DNA of 64,000 nt from Bacteroidia bacterium (GCA_030430575.1 JAUIKF010000029.1:37329-101328); one strand, 5' to 3'. Numbered from the stretch's first letter, positions 51,351 through 59,849 are shown. The notes: generated by a model not told the origin, from the letters alone. Translations and numbers: made by a program.

Positions 51351-53414
51351 ATGAATTTCTCCCACACCCTTTTTCAGCTAAATCCTTTGCGTATTGGCGC
51401 TCATCAAAAAATATTATCAATCGTTCTGTTAGCCTTCTTTTTGTTGGTATGTTGGGGCAAGGGGCATGCACAGTATTATCTATCTGATCCTGCTTGTGAT
51501 CTTATTTCTGGGGATGATTTCAGCAGTTATACTTGTACACCTCCTCCTTCTGACTGCACCTCTGGCGCCCCGTTTTTTTATGATGGGACAACCTTTTGTA
51601 TTTGTGAAATCCCTGAAGATCCTTTTTTCCCAGAGGCTAGTGGAGGCTTAGACCTCACTTGTTATCAGTTTTTCTGGGATTTTGGGGATGGGAATCACGG
51701 GTGTGGGGTATCTCCTACTCATACTTACGAATTTCCAGGCAGCTACCCTGTGAACCTGATTATTACCAAAAAATATACAGATGACGACGATGGTGGGCCT
51801 GGTACCAATAGCTGTGTAGGAGGTACCGCAGCAGGCGTGATAAAGCAAGCCGTTTTTGCACTCCCTACCACCTCAATTGTGGTTAATTCGGCAGATGCCG
51901 CTAATACACAACTCCCTTATTGGGGAGATAACTTCACGAGTTGTTTGGTCCAACCCATCCAACGGCCGCATTTTGGAGAAGATGTATGGGTCATGGTATC
52001 GTTACCTCCTACAACCAATGGCACTTTCACCTTTACCTTTGATGACATATTATTTTCTTTTGGGGGGAGTAATGATGACTATATCTGGAGTCACCCTGAT
52101 CCTTCTCCAAATGGCACTTACACTGAACATTCTTTTGACCCTCATACATCAGGAGAAGTAGAATTTGAACTTACAGCCACAGAATCGAGCTTCTTTCTTT
52201 TCAAATTGACGGTTACAAGTGATGATGAGCTGGAGAATCTTGATTATTCTTTTTCAGTGGATTTAGTTCCCAATCCTGATGCCCCTAATGGTTCTGGGTG
52301 TAGTAAAACGTATGTGTCTACGGAAGGAATTGGTCCCAAAGATCCTAATGATAAGACTGTTGACAAGCGGTTTATTTATTCAGATCAAGTGGAGACATTG
52401 GTGTATGAGATTGAGTTTTATAATATTGGGACAGGCCCCGCACAGATAATCACTGTCAGTGATCAATTGGATATTAATAAGCTTAATCAAGGGACATTTC
52501 AGATGCAGTGGGTGAAATTAAATGATGTTGTATATCCTGGAAATTCTCAGGCCACTATTGGTTGTGATAATTATTTGATGATTAATGGATTTAACCCAAC
52601 AGTTTCTTCAACAGGACTTATTCAATGGAAATTTGACCCAAGTTCAATTTCCATGAATTCTAATTGTGATCCATTGGAGGTTGGCCTGAATGGAACTGCT
52701 CAAAATGGATTTGGGTTTTCTTTACCAGCATATCAACTTGCTCTTGTTGGCTCTTCTGGAAGCCCCGGCGGGTCTAGTTCAGTCATTGGTAATATCATAA
52801 ACCCAGGCCCAAGCACTGCAGGAGTTCAGGATTTTCGGACAAAAATAACCCTTTCTTTCTATATCCAAACCATTCCCGATTCAATACCCTGCGGCGAAAC
52901 CATCGAGAACAAAGCTTCAATTCAATTTGAGGAATTGGAATGGTTTACCACTTCCACTGCCAAGACAACCAAGGTCTGCTGCCAACAATCCACCTGTAAT
53001 GAGATCGTTGATGTTAACAATATATTTAAGCAAGAACTACAGGGAGTAGATTGGGTAAATGACAGCGTCAAAGTGGTTTCTACTATTGGAGGGGAGCTAA
53101 GAGAACTCCCAAATACTTGGCAGATGCAGTACGATCCTGCCTACTCAGGCGCTGATATTATCACCATTCAAGTCTGTAACCAAAATGGCTGTGAGACCTA
53201 TCAGAAAACAATTTGTGTAAATATTGATCCCCAAGACCCAAAATTTGCTTGCGATTCGCCATGTCCAGTGGATTGTGAACCCAAGGATAGCAGGGTACCC
53301 ATTGGAGAGATTCTCATAGCTATTGTCGTCATCGCTGGATTGTGGTATGTGGGTCCTAAGCTATGGCGAGGTTTTGTCAGGTGGCGAAATATGCTCAAAG
53401 AAAGAATGGGTTAA
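51351..53414 (+). CDS. Receptor-like single-pass membrane protein with a PKD domain
   Basis: The 687-residue protein has a signal peptide (cleavage near GKGHAQ), a cysteine-containing N-terminal region, a PKD-like domain (CYQFFWDFGDGNHGCGVSPTHTYEFPGSYPVNL, about 100-140) and a DPNDK-type domain common in T9SS-linked proteins (GPKDPNDKTVDKRFIYSDQVETLVYEI). After a Cys-rich segment (FACDSPCPVDCEPKD) a single membrane helix at about 652-672 leads to a basic cytosolic tail (RGFVRWRNMLKERMG). So most of it faces outside. It lies 49 bp upstream of the CHAT gene and may be co-transcribed. TATATTTA at 51294-51301 is a possible -7 box. Function is not known. Confidence 0.65.
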   Translation: MNFSHTLFQLNPLRIGAHQKILSIVLLAFFLLVCWGKGHAQYYLSDPACDLISGDDFSSYTCTPPPSDCTSGAPFFYDGTTFCICEIPEDPFFPEASGGLDLTCYQFFWDFGDGNHGCGVSPTHTYEFPGSYPVNLIITKKYTDDDDGGPGTNSCVGGTAAGVIKQAVFALPTTSIVVNSADAANTQLPYWGDNFTSCLVQPIQRPHFGEDVWVMVSLPPTTNGTFTFTFDDILFSFGGSNDDYIWSHPDPSPNGTYTEHSFDPHTSGEVEFELTATESSFFLFKLTVTSDDELENLDYSFSVDLVPNPDAPNGSGCSKTYVSTEGIGPKDPNDKTVDKRFIYSDQVETLVYEIEFYNIGTGPAQIITVSDQLDINKLNQGTFQMQWVKLNDVVYPGNSQATIGCDNYLMINGFNPTVSSTGLIQWKFDPSSISMNSNCDPLEVGLNGTAQNGFGFSLPAYQLALVGSSGSPGGSSSVIGNIINPGPSTAGVQDFRTKITLSFYIQTIPDSIPCGETIENKASIQFEELEWFTTSTAKTTKVCCQQSTCNEIVDVNNIFKQELQGVDWVNDSVKVVSTIGGELRELPNTWQMQYDPAYSGADIITIQVCNQNGCETYQKTICVNIDPQDPKFACDSPCPVDCEPKDSRVPIGEILIAIVVIAGLWYVGPKLWRGFVRWRNMLKERMG

Positions 53415-53463
53415 ACATTCAGGTTTTTTGTTGTACATTGAATGCAACTAAAGACCTTGCTCA

Positions 53464-56259
53464 ATGCATCTCAAACTCTGGTTTGTCCTTATTTTGACAT
53501 CTCTATGCCTTCAAGCACAGGCTTTCGATCCTCCGGAAGCCTGGCGGCAATTTATTTCTAAAGCTGTCAATATGTTGGAGGAAGGCCAGCAGGATAGTGC
53601 AAATGCATATATCGCAAAAGCATTGGAGCAAACAGATAATCGATCTGATTCCGTTCGATGTTATTCAACGCTTGGGTATTATTGTTACAAAGAAGGGCTA
53701 TATCAAGAGGCTATTCCGATTTTTGAAAACGCTATTGAATTTCATCTCGATACGTTAGAAGAAACCTTAACAGCCCATTACTATCGCGCCAGGTCTCTAT
53801 TCCTCCTTGGCGAAACTCCTAAAAAGACCCTTGATGCGTATAGGCAATCCATCAGGATTGCGGATAAGGTAAAAACACCTTATACCGAATATCAAAAAGG
53901 GAATAGCCTCATAAAAGTTGGACAATACTATGCAAAAATAGGAGAAGTAGAACGAGCGAAAGTTTGCTATCTACAAGCCCTTGAGATAGGGCAAAGAAAA
54001 GAACATCAGCATAAGTCTCTAGCAGAAAGGTGCTTTATTGAACTAGGAATCATTTATTGGGTGGAATTAGATTTTTCAGCTGCCATAACACATTATCATA
54101 AAGCCTTATCCATAGACCATATCAAACCAACCCATCGGGCGCATACCTACGACCGTCTAGGAGAGACGTATACCTCCTTAAAAAAATATGAAGAAGCGCT
54201 CTTACATCTTGAGAAAGCCATAAGCATCTACCAGGCCTCGGAGGAAGAAGAAGAGATGCTAAAAGTCCAAGCCAGTCAAGCAGAAGTCCTATTAAAAATG
54301 GGGCGCTACGCAGAAGCGGAAAGCCTCCTTGTAGAAGTCTTCACAGCATGGCGCAATCTCGAAAGCGATGAAAACACCCGCGAATTTGCCAAAATGCAAC
54401 TCGTGGCGGGAGAGACCTATTTAGCACAAAAAAAATACGACCAAGCCCTCAGCCATTACCAAAAAGCCCTACAAGCGGTCGTCAAAGACTCCTTAGGCCT
54501 ATCTGCCGACCCAAGAGTGCACCCTACCCATGAAATGATCTATGCAGAGAATGTCTTTCAGGATGGGCTGAATGGGAAGGGAAAGGCCTTTTTGGCCAGA
54601 TACCAGGCTGAAAAAGACGTCCAAGACCTACAGACTGCTTTTTCTGCTTTTACCTTGGCCATGGCAGTTGACGATACTTTGCGGAAGGAATTCAGTGCGA
54701 CCTCTTCCAAGTCTATCCTCGCTACAGAAACCCACTGGCGTACCGGATTTGCCCTAGAAACTGTGAAGTTATTGGAAAAAGAAACGGGCGATTCTATGGT
54801 GGATACAGTCTTCACCTTGCTAGAGCACAGCCGTGCCATGGACTTGTATGGGACGCTAATAGAGGCACAGGCCAGCATCGAAGAAGGTATTCCTCCTGAA
54901 TTGCGCACCTTGCGAGCAGAAATGAGAATGGCCTTATCGGCTTGTAAATCTCGTTGGGCGGAGAATGATGCCGTGTTTATCGATTCAGCCTGTGCGCTAG
55001 TCCGCCACCAACTTGACTCCTTGGATCAAGCATTGGAGAAAGACTTTCCTACGTACCATCTGAAGAAGTTTCAGTTTGACATGAAGCGGTTAGCGGTTAT
55101 TCAAGAAAAACTGAAGGAGGACCAGGCACTGATTGAATATTTTTGGGGGAAAGAAACGCTTATTGGACTGATCGTGACTAAATCACGCGCAGACTGGAAA
55201 CAGTTGGGAAAAAGCACTGAGGTAGCAGCGCTCTTGGAAAAACTGAACTTTGCCCAATACACCTCTCCTGCCCAAACTGCCCAGCCCCTATATGAACTCT
55301 ACTCCCGATTATTAGCTCCTTTTGGTTCCCTTCCCAAACACCTGATCCTCATTCCCGACGATAGCTTACACCATCTACCTTTCGAAGCATTGCTTACACA
55401 CCCCCCAACAAGGGCGGTCCAGCTAGATGCCGATTTTTGGAAAGGGCAGCGGGTAGATAAAGGGGCCGATTATTTACTCTATCATCACCAGGTCCAGTAT
55501 GCCCACTCAGCTACTTTATTATTTCTCAATAAGAAAAAGGAGACAAAAGGGTCCAATATGGCTGTTTTTGCGCCGACTTATACTGCCACTGACAGTTTTC
55601 AGCATCAACAAATTGAATCTTGGCCTGGAAACGAAGCCCACGCACACAAACTGGCCGAATTGATGAATGCAAAAGCATACGTGGGTCCCCAGGCTGATAG
55701 CACCACTTTTGTCCAACATGCTGCTCAATACGACCTCCTCCACCTGGCCTTGCACGGCTATGCAGATGTGGAGAATCCGCTCTTGGCAGCCTTGGCATTT
55801 AGCTCGGCAGATGGAAGCAAAGGCATCGTAAATGCCGCGACCCTCTATGGCCTTCCACCCATGCAGGCAGAGCTGGTGAGCCTACTCTCTTGCGAGACGG
55901 GCGCGGGGCAGTACGCCCGAGGCGAAGGCATCATGAGCTTGGCACGTGCCTTCCGCTACGCGGGCGCCAATAGCGTCCTGATGAGCCTTTGGCAGGCCGA
56001 GACAGGCCAAGGGGTAAAACTAATGGAAAGCTTTTATCAATACCTGAAAAATGGCATGGATAAGTCTGCCGCCCTCCAACAAGCCAAAATTGATTGGCTC
56101 GCTGATGCCGATGGCATCAGCGCACAACCCGCCCAATGGGCCAGTTTTGTACTGATCGGCAATGCCGATTCTATCGCGCGGAGGCCATCAAGATGGCCTT
56201 ATGTGTTGGGGGGAATTTTGCTGCTGACAGCGTTGCTGCTGTGGTGGAGGCGGGGATAA
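53464..56259 (+). CDS. Exported TPR-CHAT protein (caspase-like peptidase fold)
   Basis: The 931-residue protein has a signal peptide (1-20, LCLQAQA), about eight TPRs up to residue 350 (for example ACVYSTLGYYCYKEGLYQEA-like and YEEALLHLEKAISIYQ units), a helical middle, and a CHAT domain from about 590 to 905. The catalytic residues are present: His764 in LHLALHGYAD and Cys810 in SLLSCETGAG. A membrane helix (913-927) and WWRRG tail end the protein, so the CHAT domain faces away from the cytoplasm. CHAT proteins are peptidases of the caspase clan, often activated through partner binding to TPRs. Its operon partner is probably the receptor-like protein 49 bp upstream. Confidence 0.9.
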   Translation: MHLKLWFVLILTSLCLQAQAFDPPEAWRQFISKAVNMLEEGQQDSANAYIAKALEQTDNRSDSVRCYSTLGYYCYKEGLYQEAIPIFENAIEFHLDTLEETLTAHYYRARSLFLLGETPKKTLDAYRQSIRIADKVKTPYTEYQKGNSLIKVGQYYAKIGEVERAKVCYLQALEIGQRKEHQHKSLAERCFIELGIIYWVELDFSAAITHYHKALSIDHIKPTHRAHTYDRLGETYTSLKKYEEALLHLEKAISIYQASEEEEEMLKVQASQAEVLLKMGRYAEAESLLVEVFTAWRNLESDENTREFAKMQLVAGETYLAQKKYDQALSHYQKALQAVVKDSLGLSADPRVHPTHEMIYAENVFQDGLNGKGKAFLARYQAEKDVQDLQTAFSAFTLAMAVDDTLRKEFSATSSKSILATETHWRTGFALETVKLLEKETGDSMVDTVFTLLEHSRAMDLYGTLIEAQASIEEGIPPELRTLRAEMRMALSACKSRWAENDAVFIDSACALVRHQLDSLDQALEKDFPTYHLKKFQFDMKRLAVIQEKLKEDQALIEYFWGKETLIGLIVTKSRADWKQLGKSTEVAALLEKLNFAQYTSPAQTAQPLYELYSRLLAPFGSLPKHLILIPDDSLHHLPFEALLTHPPTRAVQLDADFWKGQRVDKGADYLLYHHQVQYAHSATLLFLNKKKETKGSNMAVFAPTYTATDSFQHQQIESWPGNEAHAHKLAELMNAKAYVGPQADSTTFVQHAAQYDLLHLALHGYADVENPLLAALAFSSADGSKGIVNAATLYGLPPMQAELVSLLSCETGAGQYARGEGIMSLARAFRYAGANSVLMSLWQAETGQGVKLMESFYQYLKNGMDKSAALQQAKIDWLADADGISAQPAQWASFVLIGNADSIARRPSRWPYVLGGILLLTALLLWWRRG

Positions 56260-56280
56260 TCCCCATTATCCTAGGCATGT

Positions 56281-56316
56281 AGACCCCGTAGGTTTTCGAA
56301 ACCTGCGGGGTCTTTT
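56281..56316. terminator. Terminator after the CHAT gene
   Basis: AGACCCCGTAGGTTT pairs with AAACCTGCGGGGTCT and is followed by TTT. It is a near copy of the htpG terminator at 15822-15859. Confidence 0.8.
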
Positions 56317-56464
56317 ATGCCGTTTTGAAAAAAAATGAGCCCTAAGTGAGTACAGTTTGCGGAATTCCCCTACTAGTAAAGTGTCACCCAACCTGACACG
56401 AGGAAAATGGAAACCGCCGAACCCCCACAAAGGGAGTAAGCACTCATTTTTATCCAAAATCAGT

Positions 56465-57634
56465 ATGAAAACACTTAAAGAAATCCATCCCAAACTGAAC
56501 CAACTTAAGCCTTCTGGAGAAGGCCCAGTTTGTCTCTGTGGACATGAAGGAGAATCAAAAGTAGACTTGATTGTGTTGATCGACTCTTCTGGCTCGATGG
56601 GCAGAACCTCAGCCCATGTCAGTGCTGCGGCCGCAGATGCGATCAAGGCAGCTCAGGAATCGTGTAAGGTAGACCTCCGCACCAAGTGGCTTTGGGTCGA
56701 CCGGACGATGGGCAACGCGGATGCGGCTACCCTCAACCCGTTTCCGGGCGTCTCACACAACTTTGAGGCATCGCACGAAAGGTACCTTCGCTCGATTGGC
56801 TTTTCGGGGCCATTTCCCCAAGAGACGTCTTCTACCATAGGATGGCCTGAAGGCTACAACGCAGAAGAAGGTGGAGATGCGATCCAAGTGCTGAGCCAAA
56901 GGTTTGACTGGCGGAAAGATGCCTGCCGGGCCATCTTTTACATCAGTGACACCAACCTAGACGCTTATAACTACGATGTAGATGACCAAGAAGCCACAGA
57001 CAACGCCATTGCCAGTGCCATCGCAAATGAAGTGAGTATTTTTGCCCACTATGTAGAGCCTCACCAGTATGGCGCCCCACAAACGATTGTCAATTATACC
57101 GACCTCTGTACCAAAACAGGCGGCAAAGCACAGATCGGCCAGCGCCCTTCTGAGAAGCTCTATGTCAAATTGCTTCAAGAAGCTATTTGTGAGGCGTGTA
57201 ACGGCTGCTCGAAGTATGACTTACCCCCTGCCGCTCCATGCATCTCCATCTCATGGGGAGACAGCGACTGCGACTGCCTCGAAACCAATGGCACGGAAAT
57301 CCTCCACATCACCGTCTGTAATTGCTACGCCAATATTGGCTTCTGTGATTTCTCCATAGGGTATATCCTCGCAGAGGATAAAGAAGGCAATCCCGTTGCC
57401 ATCCTTCCTGACGGGAGTCCATCCGTGGAAATCATTCCAACCGGGCCATTCTGTTTCGGAGATATTGGACCTTGTACAGATGGAGAACCTACCTGTATAA
57501 CCAGAGAATTTGTTCTTCGGACACGTGGTGCTGAGGCTGGAACCTACAGCGTCCGCCTTGGCGGGATTTGTTATAAAATAAATCATGAAAGCCACGACGA
57601 CCAGAGGTTTGATGTCAAGCTTTGCAAGGACTGA
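56465..57634 (+). CDS. Von Willebrand factor A domain protein with Cys-rich C-terminus
   Basis: The 389-residue protein has no signal peptide with the start chosen at 56465; an ATG 36 codons upstream adds a basic, unstructured stretch. After CLCGHEGESKVDL comes a vWA domain with the MIDAS motif Asp40-x-Ser42-x-Ser44 in LIVLIDSSGSMG, then AIFYISDTNLDAYNYD. The C-terminal 160 residues are rich in cysteine (CEACNGCS, DCDCL, CNCYANIGFCDF), suggesting metal binding or disulfides, although a cytosolic place would disfavour disulfides. It lies downstream of the CHAT gene but behind a terminator. Its link to the CHAT locus is positional only. Confidence 0.7.
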   Translation: MKTLKEIHPKLNQLKPSGEGPVCLCGHEGESKVDLIVLIDSSGSMGRTSAHVSAAAADAIKAAQESCKVDLRTKWLWVDRTMGNADAATLNPFPGVSHNFEASHERYLRSIGFSGPFPQETSSTIGWPEGYNAEEGGDAIQVLSQRFDWRKDACRAIFYISDTNLDAYNYDVDDQEATDNAIASAIANEVSIFAHYVEPHQYGAPQTIVNYTDLCTKTGGKAQIGQRPSEKLYVKLLQEAICEACNGCSKYDLPPAAPCISISWGDSDCDCLETNGTEILHITVCNCYANIGFCDFSIGYILAEDKEGNPVAILPDGSPSVEIIPTGPFCFGDIGPCTDGEPTCITREFVLRTRGAEAGTYSVRLGGICYKINHESHDDQRFDVKLCKD

Positions 57635-57738
57635 GATAGCATAAAAATAGAGAAGTTAAGGGTTAGAATAACAAAATTCGCCCTCATTCTCCCATATAAA
57701 CCACAAAGCGCTCCGCATAAATTATACGGAGCGCTTTG

Positions 57739-57825
57739 TGCCCAGGAAAGGACTCGAACCTTCACGGCCAAAATACGGCCACTAGCCCCTCAAGCTAGCG
57801 TGTCTACCAATTCCACCACCTGGGC
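57739..57825 (-). tRNA. tRNA-Leu (GAG)
   Basis: The acceptor arm GCCCAGG pairs with CCTGGGC; the anticodon loop is TTGAGGG with anticodon GAG. A long variable arm with GGCCGTATTTTGGCC marks a class II tRNA, and the T arm is GGTTCGAGTCC. The discriminator is A; CCA is not encoded. Confidence 0.95.
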
Positions 57826-57858
57826 AACGGTTCTTTTAGTAAAGAATGAACTTTTTTG

Positions 57859-57931
57859 TGACTCGGCTGGGGTTCGAACCCAGGACCCTCTCCTTAAAAG
57901 GGAGATGCTCTGCCAGCTGAGCTACCGAATC
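57859..57931 (-). tRNA. tRNA-Lys (TTT)
   Basis: The acceptor arm GATTCGG pairs with CCGAGTC (one G-T pair); the anticodon loop CTTTTAA gives anticodon TTT and the T arm has GGTTCGAACCC. CCA is not encoded. It lies 33 bp upstream of tRNA-Leu on the same strand, so the two are probably co-transcribed. Confidence 0.95.
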
Positions 57932-57956
57932 ATCCGCATTTCTCAAAATAGTTGCC

Positions 57957-57964
57957 TATATTTG
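57957..57964 (+). promoter_or_regulatory. Promoter -7 box of the TPR-SH3 gene
   Basis: TATATTTG is an exact TAnnTTTG box 34 bp upstream of the start at 57999. No clear -33 TTTG is seen. A small stem (GCCCT/AGGGC) lies between box and start. Confidence 0.45.
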
Positions 57965-57975
57965 AAAAAGCCCTG

Positions 57976-58006
57976 CAAAGATAAGGGCAGCTTTTTTAAT
58001 GTCAAA
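57976..58006 (-). promoter_or_regulatory. Promoter of the tRNA-Lys/tRNA-Leu unit
   Basis: On the minus strand TTTG (58006-58003), 19 bp, then TATCTTTG (57983-57976) match the Bacteroidota consensus exactly. It is 44 bp upstream of tRNA-Lys. The -33 box overlaps the first codons of the divergent gene at 57999. Confidence 0.75.
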
Positions 58007-58739
58007 TAAATATCCACCTTTTTTAGTGTTTTGTTGGCTAGTTTGTTGCGGAATGTGGGTCATTCCCGTGCAAGCCCAGGTTCCGAGCCATTTGCAGGCC
58101 ACATTTTTATTGGCCGAAGCTCAATTTGAGGAGGGAAATTATGCCGAAGCGATCGAATCCTACGAGACAGTAGTCCAGGCTGGCTACCAAACACCTGCCT
58201 TACAATACAAACTAGCCTTCCTCCACGAGCGCCAGCGCCACTACCCTATGGCCCTCTTTTACCTCCGTCAACTCCAACTCACCCAGTCCGACGAGCGGCT
58301 CACTGCAAAGATCCGTCAATTGCAAAAGGAAATAGGGTATCGCCCTCAAATAGGCGAAGCGCCTTCGGCGTATGAACGCATCGTGAATCGATACCACCTG
58401 TGGGGATTGGCCTTGATGGCCTTATTATTGGCAGGGGCCGTGCTATTTCAGCTAAAAGGAACGGCTGGATGGACCAAGGCGCTTGCAACCCTGTGGGCGG
58501 GCATGGCAGTGGTATTGGGAATTATTTTGCTCCACCATCACTTCCTCCAAACGCCCAGGGCCATCTTGATTCAACCTACGTCATACTACACCGATGCGGG
58601 CTATGCAAGCCCCAAAGTCTCTTTGCCCTTGGCACCTGGCCATACCGTGAAGGTGGAGGAAGTACATGATATTTGGTGTAAAATATCGCTAGGGTCCAGT
58701 GAGGGCTGGGTGCCGCGATTTGTGTTGCGGGAGCTGTAG
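57999..58739 (+). CDS. Membrane protein with TPR and SH3 domains (BatE-like)
   Basis: The 246-residue protein has a signal sequence (ending VQAQ), two to three TPRs (LAEAQFEEGNYAEAIESYETVVQ, YKLAFLHERQRHYPMALFYLRQL), two membrane helices (about 132-150 and 160-180) and a C-terminal bacterial SH3 domain (ILIQPTSYYTDAGYAS, GHTVKVEEVHDIWCKISLGSSEGWVPRFVL). This order is typical of BatE of Bacteroidota Bat (aerotolerance) operons, but no batA-D or MoxR gene is near, so the role is left open. Confidence 0.75.
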   Translation: MSNKYPPFLVFCWLVCCGMWVIPVQAQVPSHLQATFLLAEAQFEEGNYAEAIESYETVVQAGYQTPALQYKLAFLHERQRHYPMALFYLRQLQLTQSDERLTAKIRQLQKEIGYRPQIGEAPSAYERIVNRYHLWGLALMALLLAGAVLFQLKGTAGWTKALATLWAGMAVVLGIILLHHHFLQTPRAILIQPTSYYTDAGYASPKVSLPLAPGHTVKVEEVHDIWCKISLGSSEGWVPRFVLREL

Positions 58740-58746
58740 GGATTTA

Positions 58747-58850
58747 TGAATATCGAACAAGGTCTACGCTGAGTCCCGTCGAAGGGATTGTTGATTTTTG
58801 AAGGGGAAGAGCAATATTTCAAAAATCCTTGTTCATCAATCGATATTCTG
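58747..58850. repeat. Inverted-repeat spacer of GAATATCGA type
   Basis: The left arm GAATATCGAACAAGG pairs with CCTTGTTCATCAATCGATATTC, interrupted by a few extra bases. An inner stem TTTTTGAA/TTCAAAAA lies between. The right arm overlaps the last codons and the stop of the minus-strand gene at 58836, in a convergent spacer. Confidence 0.7.
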
Positions 58851-59612
58851 CAATCTTTCTTCCATTCTCCACTCATACCGAGCCGTCCCTCGATCTGGTA
58901 CATAAGAACGCTCCACAAAGGTCATTTGCCCATCTTTTTGCTTCAGCACAACTGTCGAGCAGCGTGTCCCATAGGTCGGCATTTCTATATACAAAGCAGA
59001 AAGTTTCCGCTCCCATTCTAGGGGCACGCCTGTATCAGGCAAAGCCTCATCAGGTGCGATATGTGGATCGTTCAATGCCTCAAATGCCATTTCGACATCG
59101 ATCTGCGGCGATTGGAGCAGATGGGCAAGCTTCTCCTTGCCTTCCACGACCTTCGGCCACGGCGTATCAAGGACGGCGTTGCTCACCCCGTAAATGCCCG
59201 GAGCGAGCTTCGCAGGCGCCCCTGCCTGATTCGAATAGTGCCACAATTCGTCCCCATCCCCTACCAAAATATTAAAGCCATTATACAATTGGCCCGTGGA
59301 ATGAAGGGCATCCAGGTATGCGCCCGCCGAGGTGGTTCCTTGCACAAAGTCCGTCACCAGCAGGCCTCGCGTAGGCGCATCCGGCAGGATATTGTTAGGG
59401 TCACGATAGTTGGTGAGGCCCGAAAAGCGGCCGTTGCGCCCTACCGCAAGCCAACTCCCGCCTGCGACCAAGTCACGACCTGCCAAGAGATTGGGATCTG
59501 ATTCCCACCAGTCCGCCTGCGTCGTAGGACGCTTATAGAACTCGTCGCGATTGGCAATGACGACGAGGGGATAGTCAGGATGTACTTGGTGTGCAAAGAG
59601 GATGAGACACAT
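58836..59612 (-). CDS. NRDE/TANGO2-family protein
   Basis: The 258-residue protein begins MCLILFAHQVHPDYPLVVIANRDEFYKRPT with the conserved Cys2 and NRDE. It has LLAGRDLVAGGSWLAVGRNGRFSGLTNYRDP and STVVLKQKDG. This is the TANGO2 family, with an Ntn-hydrolase-like fold; some members have been tied to heme traffic, but the biochemical role is unsettled. The final residues LQNID are encoded by the right arm of the repeat at 58747-58850. The upstream side carries a GAAT heptamer run. Confidence 0.9.
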   Translation of the reverse strand: MCLILFAHQVHPDYPLVVIANRDEFYKRPTTQADWWESDPNLLAGRDLVAGGSWLAVGRNGRFSGLTNYRDPNNILPDAPTRGLLVTDFVQGTTSAGAYLDALHSTGQLYNGFNILVGDGDELWHYSNQAGAPAKLAPGIYGVSNAVLDTPWPKVVEGKEKLAHLLQSPQIDVEMAFEALNDPHIAPDEALPDTGVPLEWERKLSALYIEMPTYGTRCSTVVLKQKDGQMTFVERSYVPDRGTARYEWRMEERLQNID

Positions 59613-59622
59613 GGAGGAGGAG

Positions 59623-59669
59623 TTTTGAATGTTGAATTAAGAATGATGAATTTTGAATGGAGAATGAAG
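59623..59669. repeat. GAAT-type heptamer run
   Basis: TTTTGAAT, GTTGAAT, TAAGAAT, GATGAAT, TTTGAAT, GGAGAAT follow in 7-bp register 11 bp upstream of the start at 59612. No inverted partner is present. Confidence 0.65.
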
Positions 59670-59849
59670 TGCTTGTGTATCAGGTAACTAACAAAAGTGA
59701 ATCCTGTTTATCCTGAAAATCATGTATCACCTGTTGAAAAAGAAGGGCCTGGCCTGCAAATGTAGGTTTTCTTATTTGCTTGAAAAATCCTATCTTTACC
59801 AATAATATTAGACACTTACTTTTGAATGCTAATTTTTTGATCATACCTT

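Noticed and set aside
47111..57634. gRAMP/Craspase (type III-E CRISPR) system because of TPR-CHAT and sigma factor
   Set aside because: No Cas7-11-like effector, no CRISPR array, and this CHAT protein has a signal peptide and membrane anchor.
57999..58739. Bat aerotolerance operon
   Set aside because: Only a BatE-like TPR-SH3 protein is present; no MoxR ATPase or vWA Bat proteins lie beside it on the same strand.
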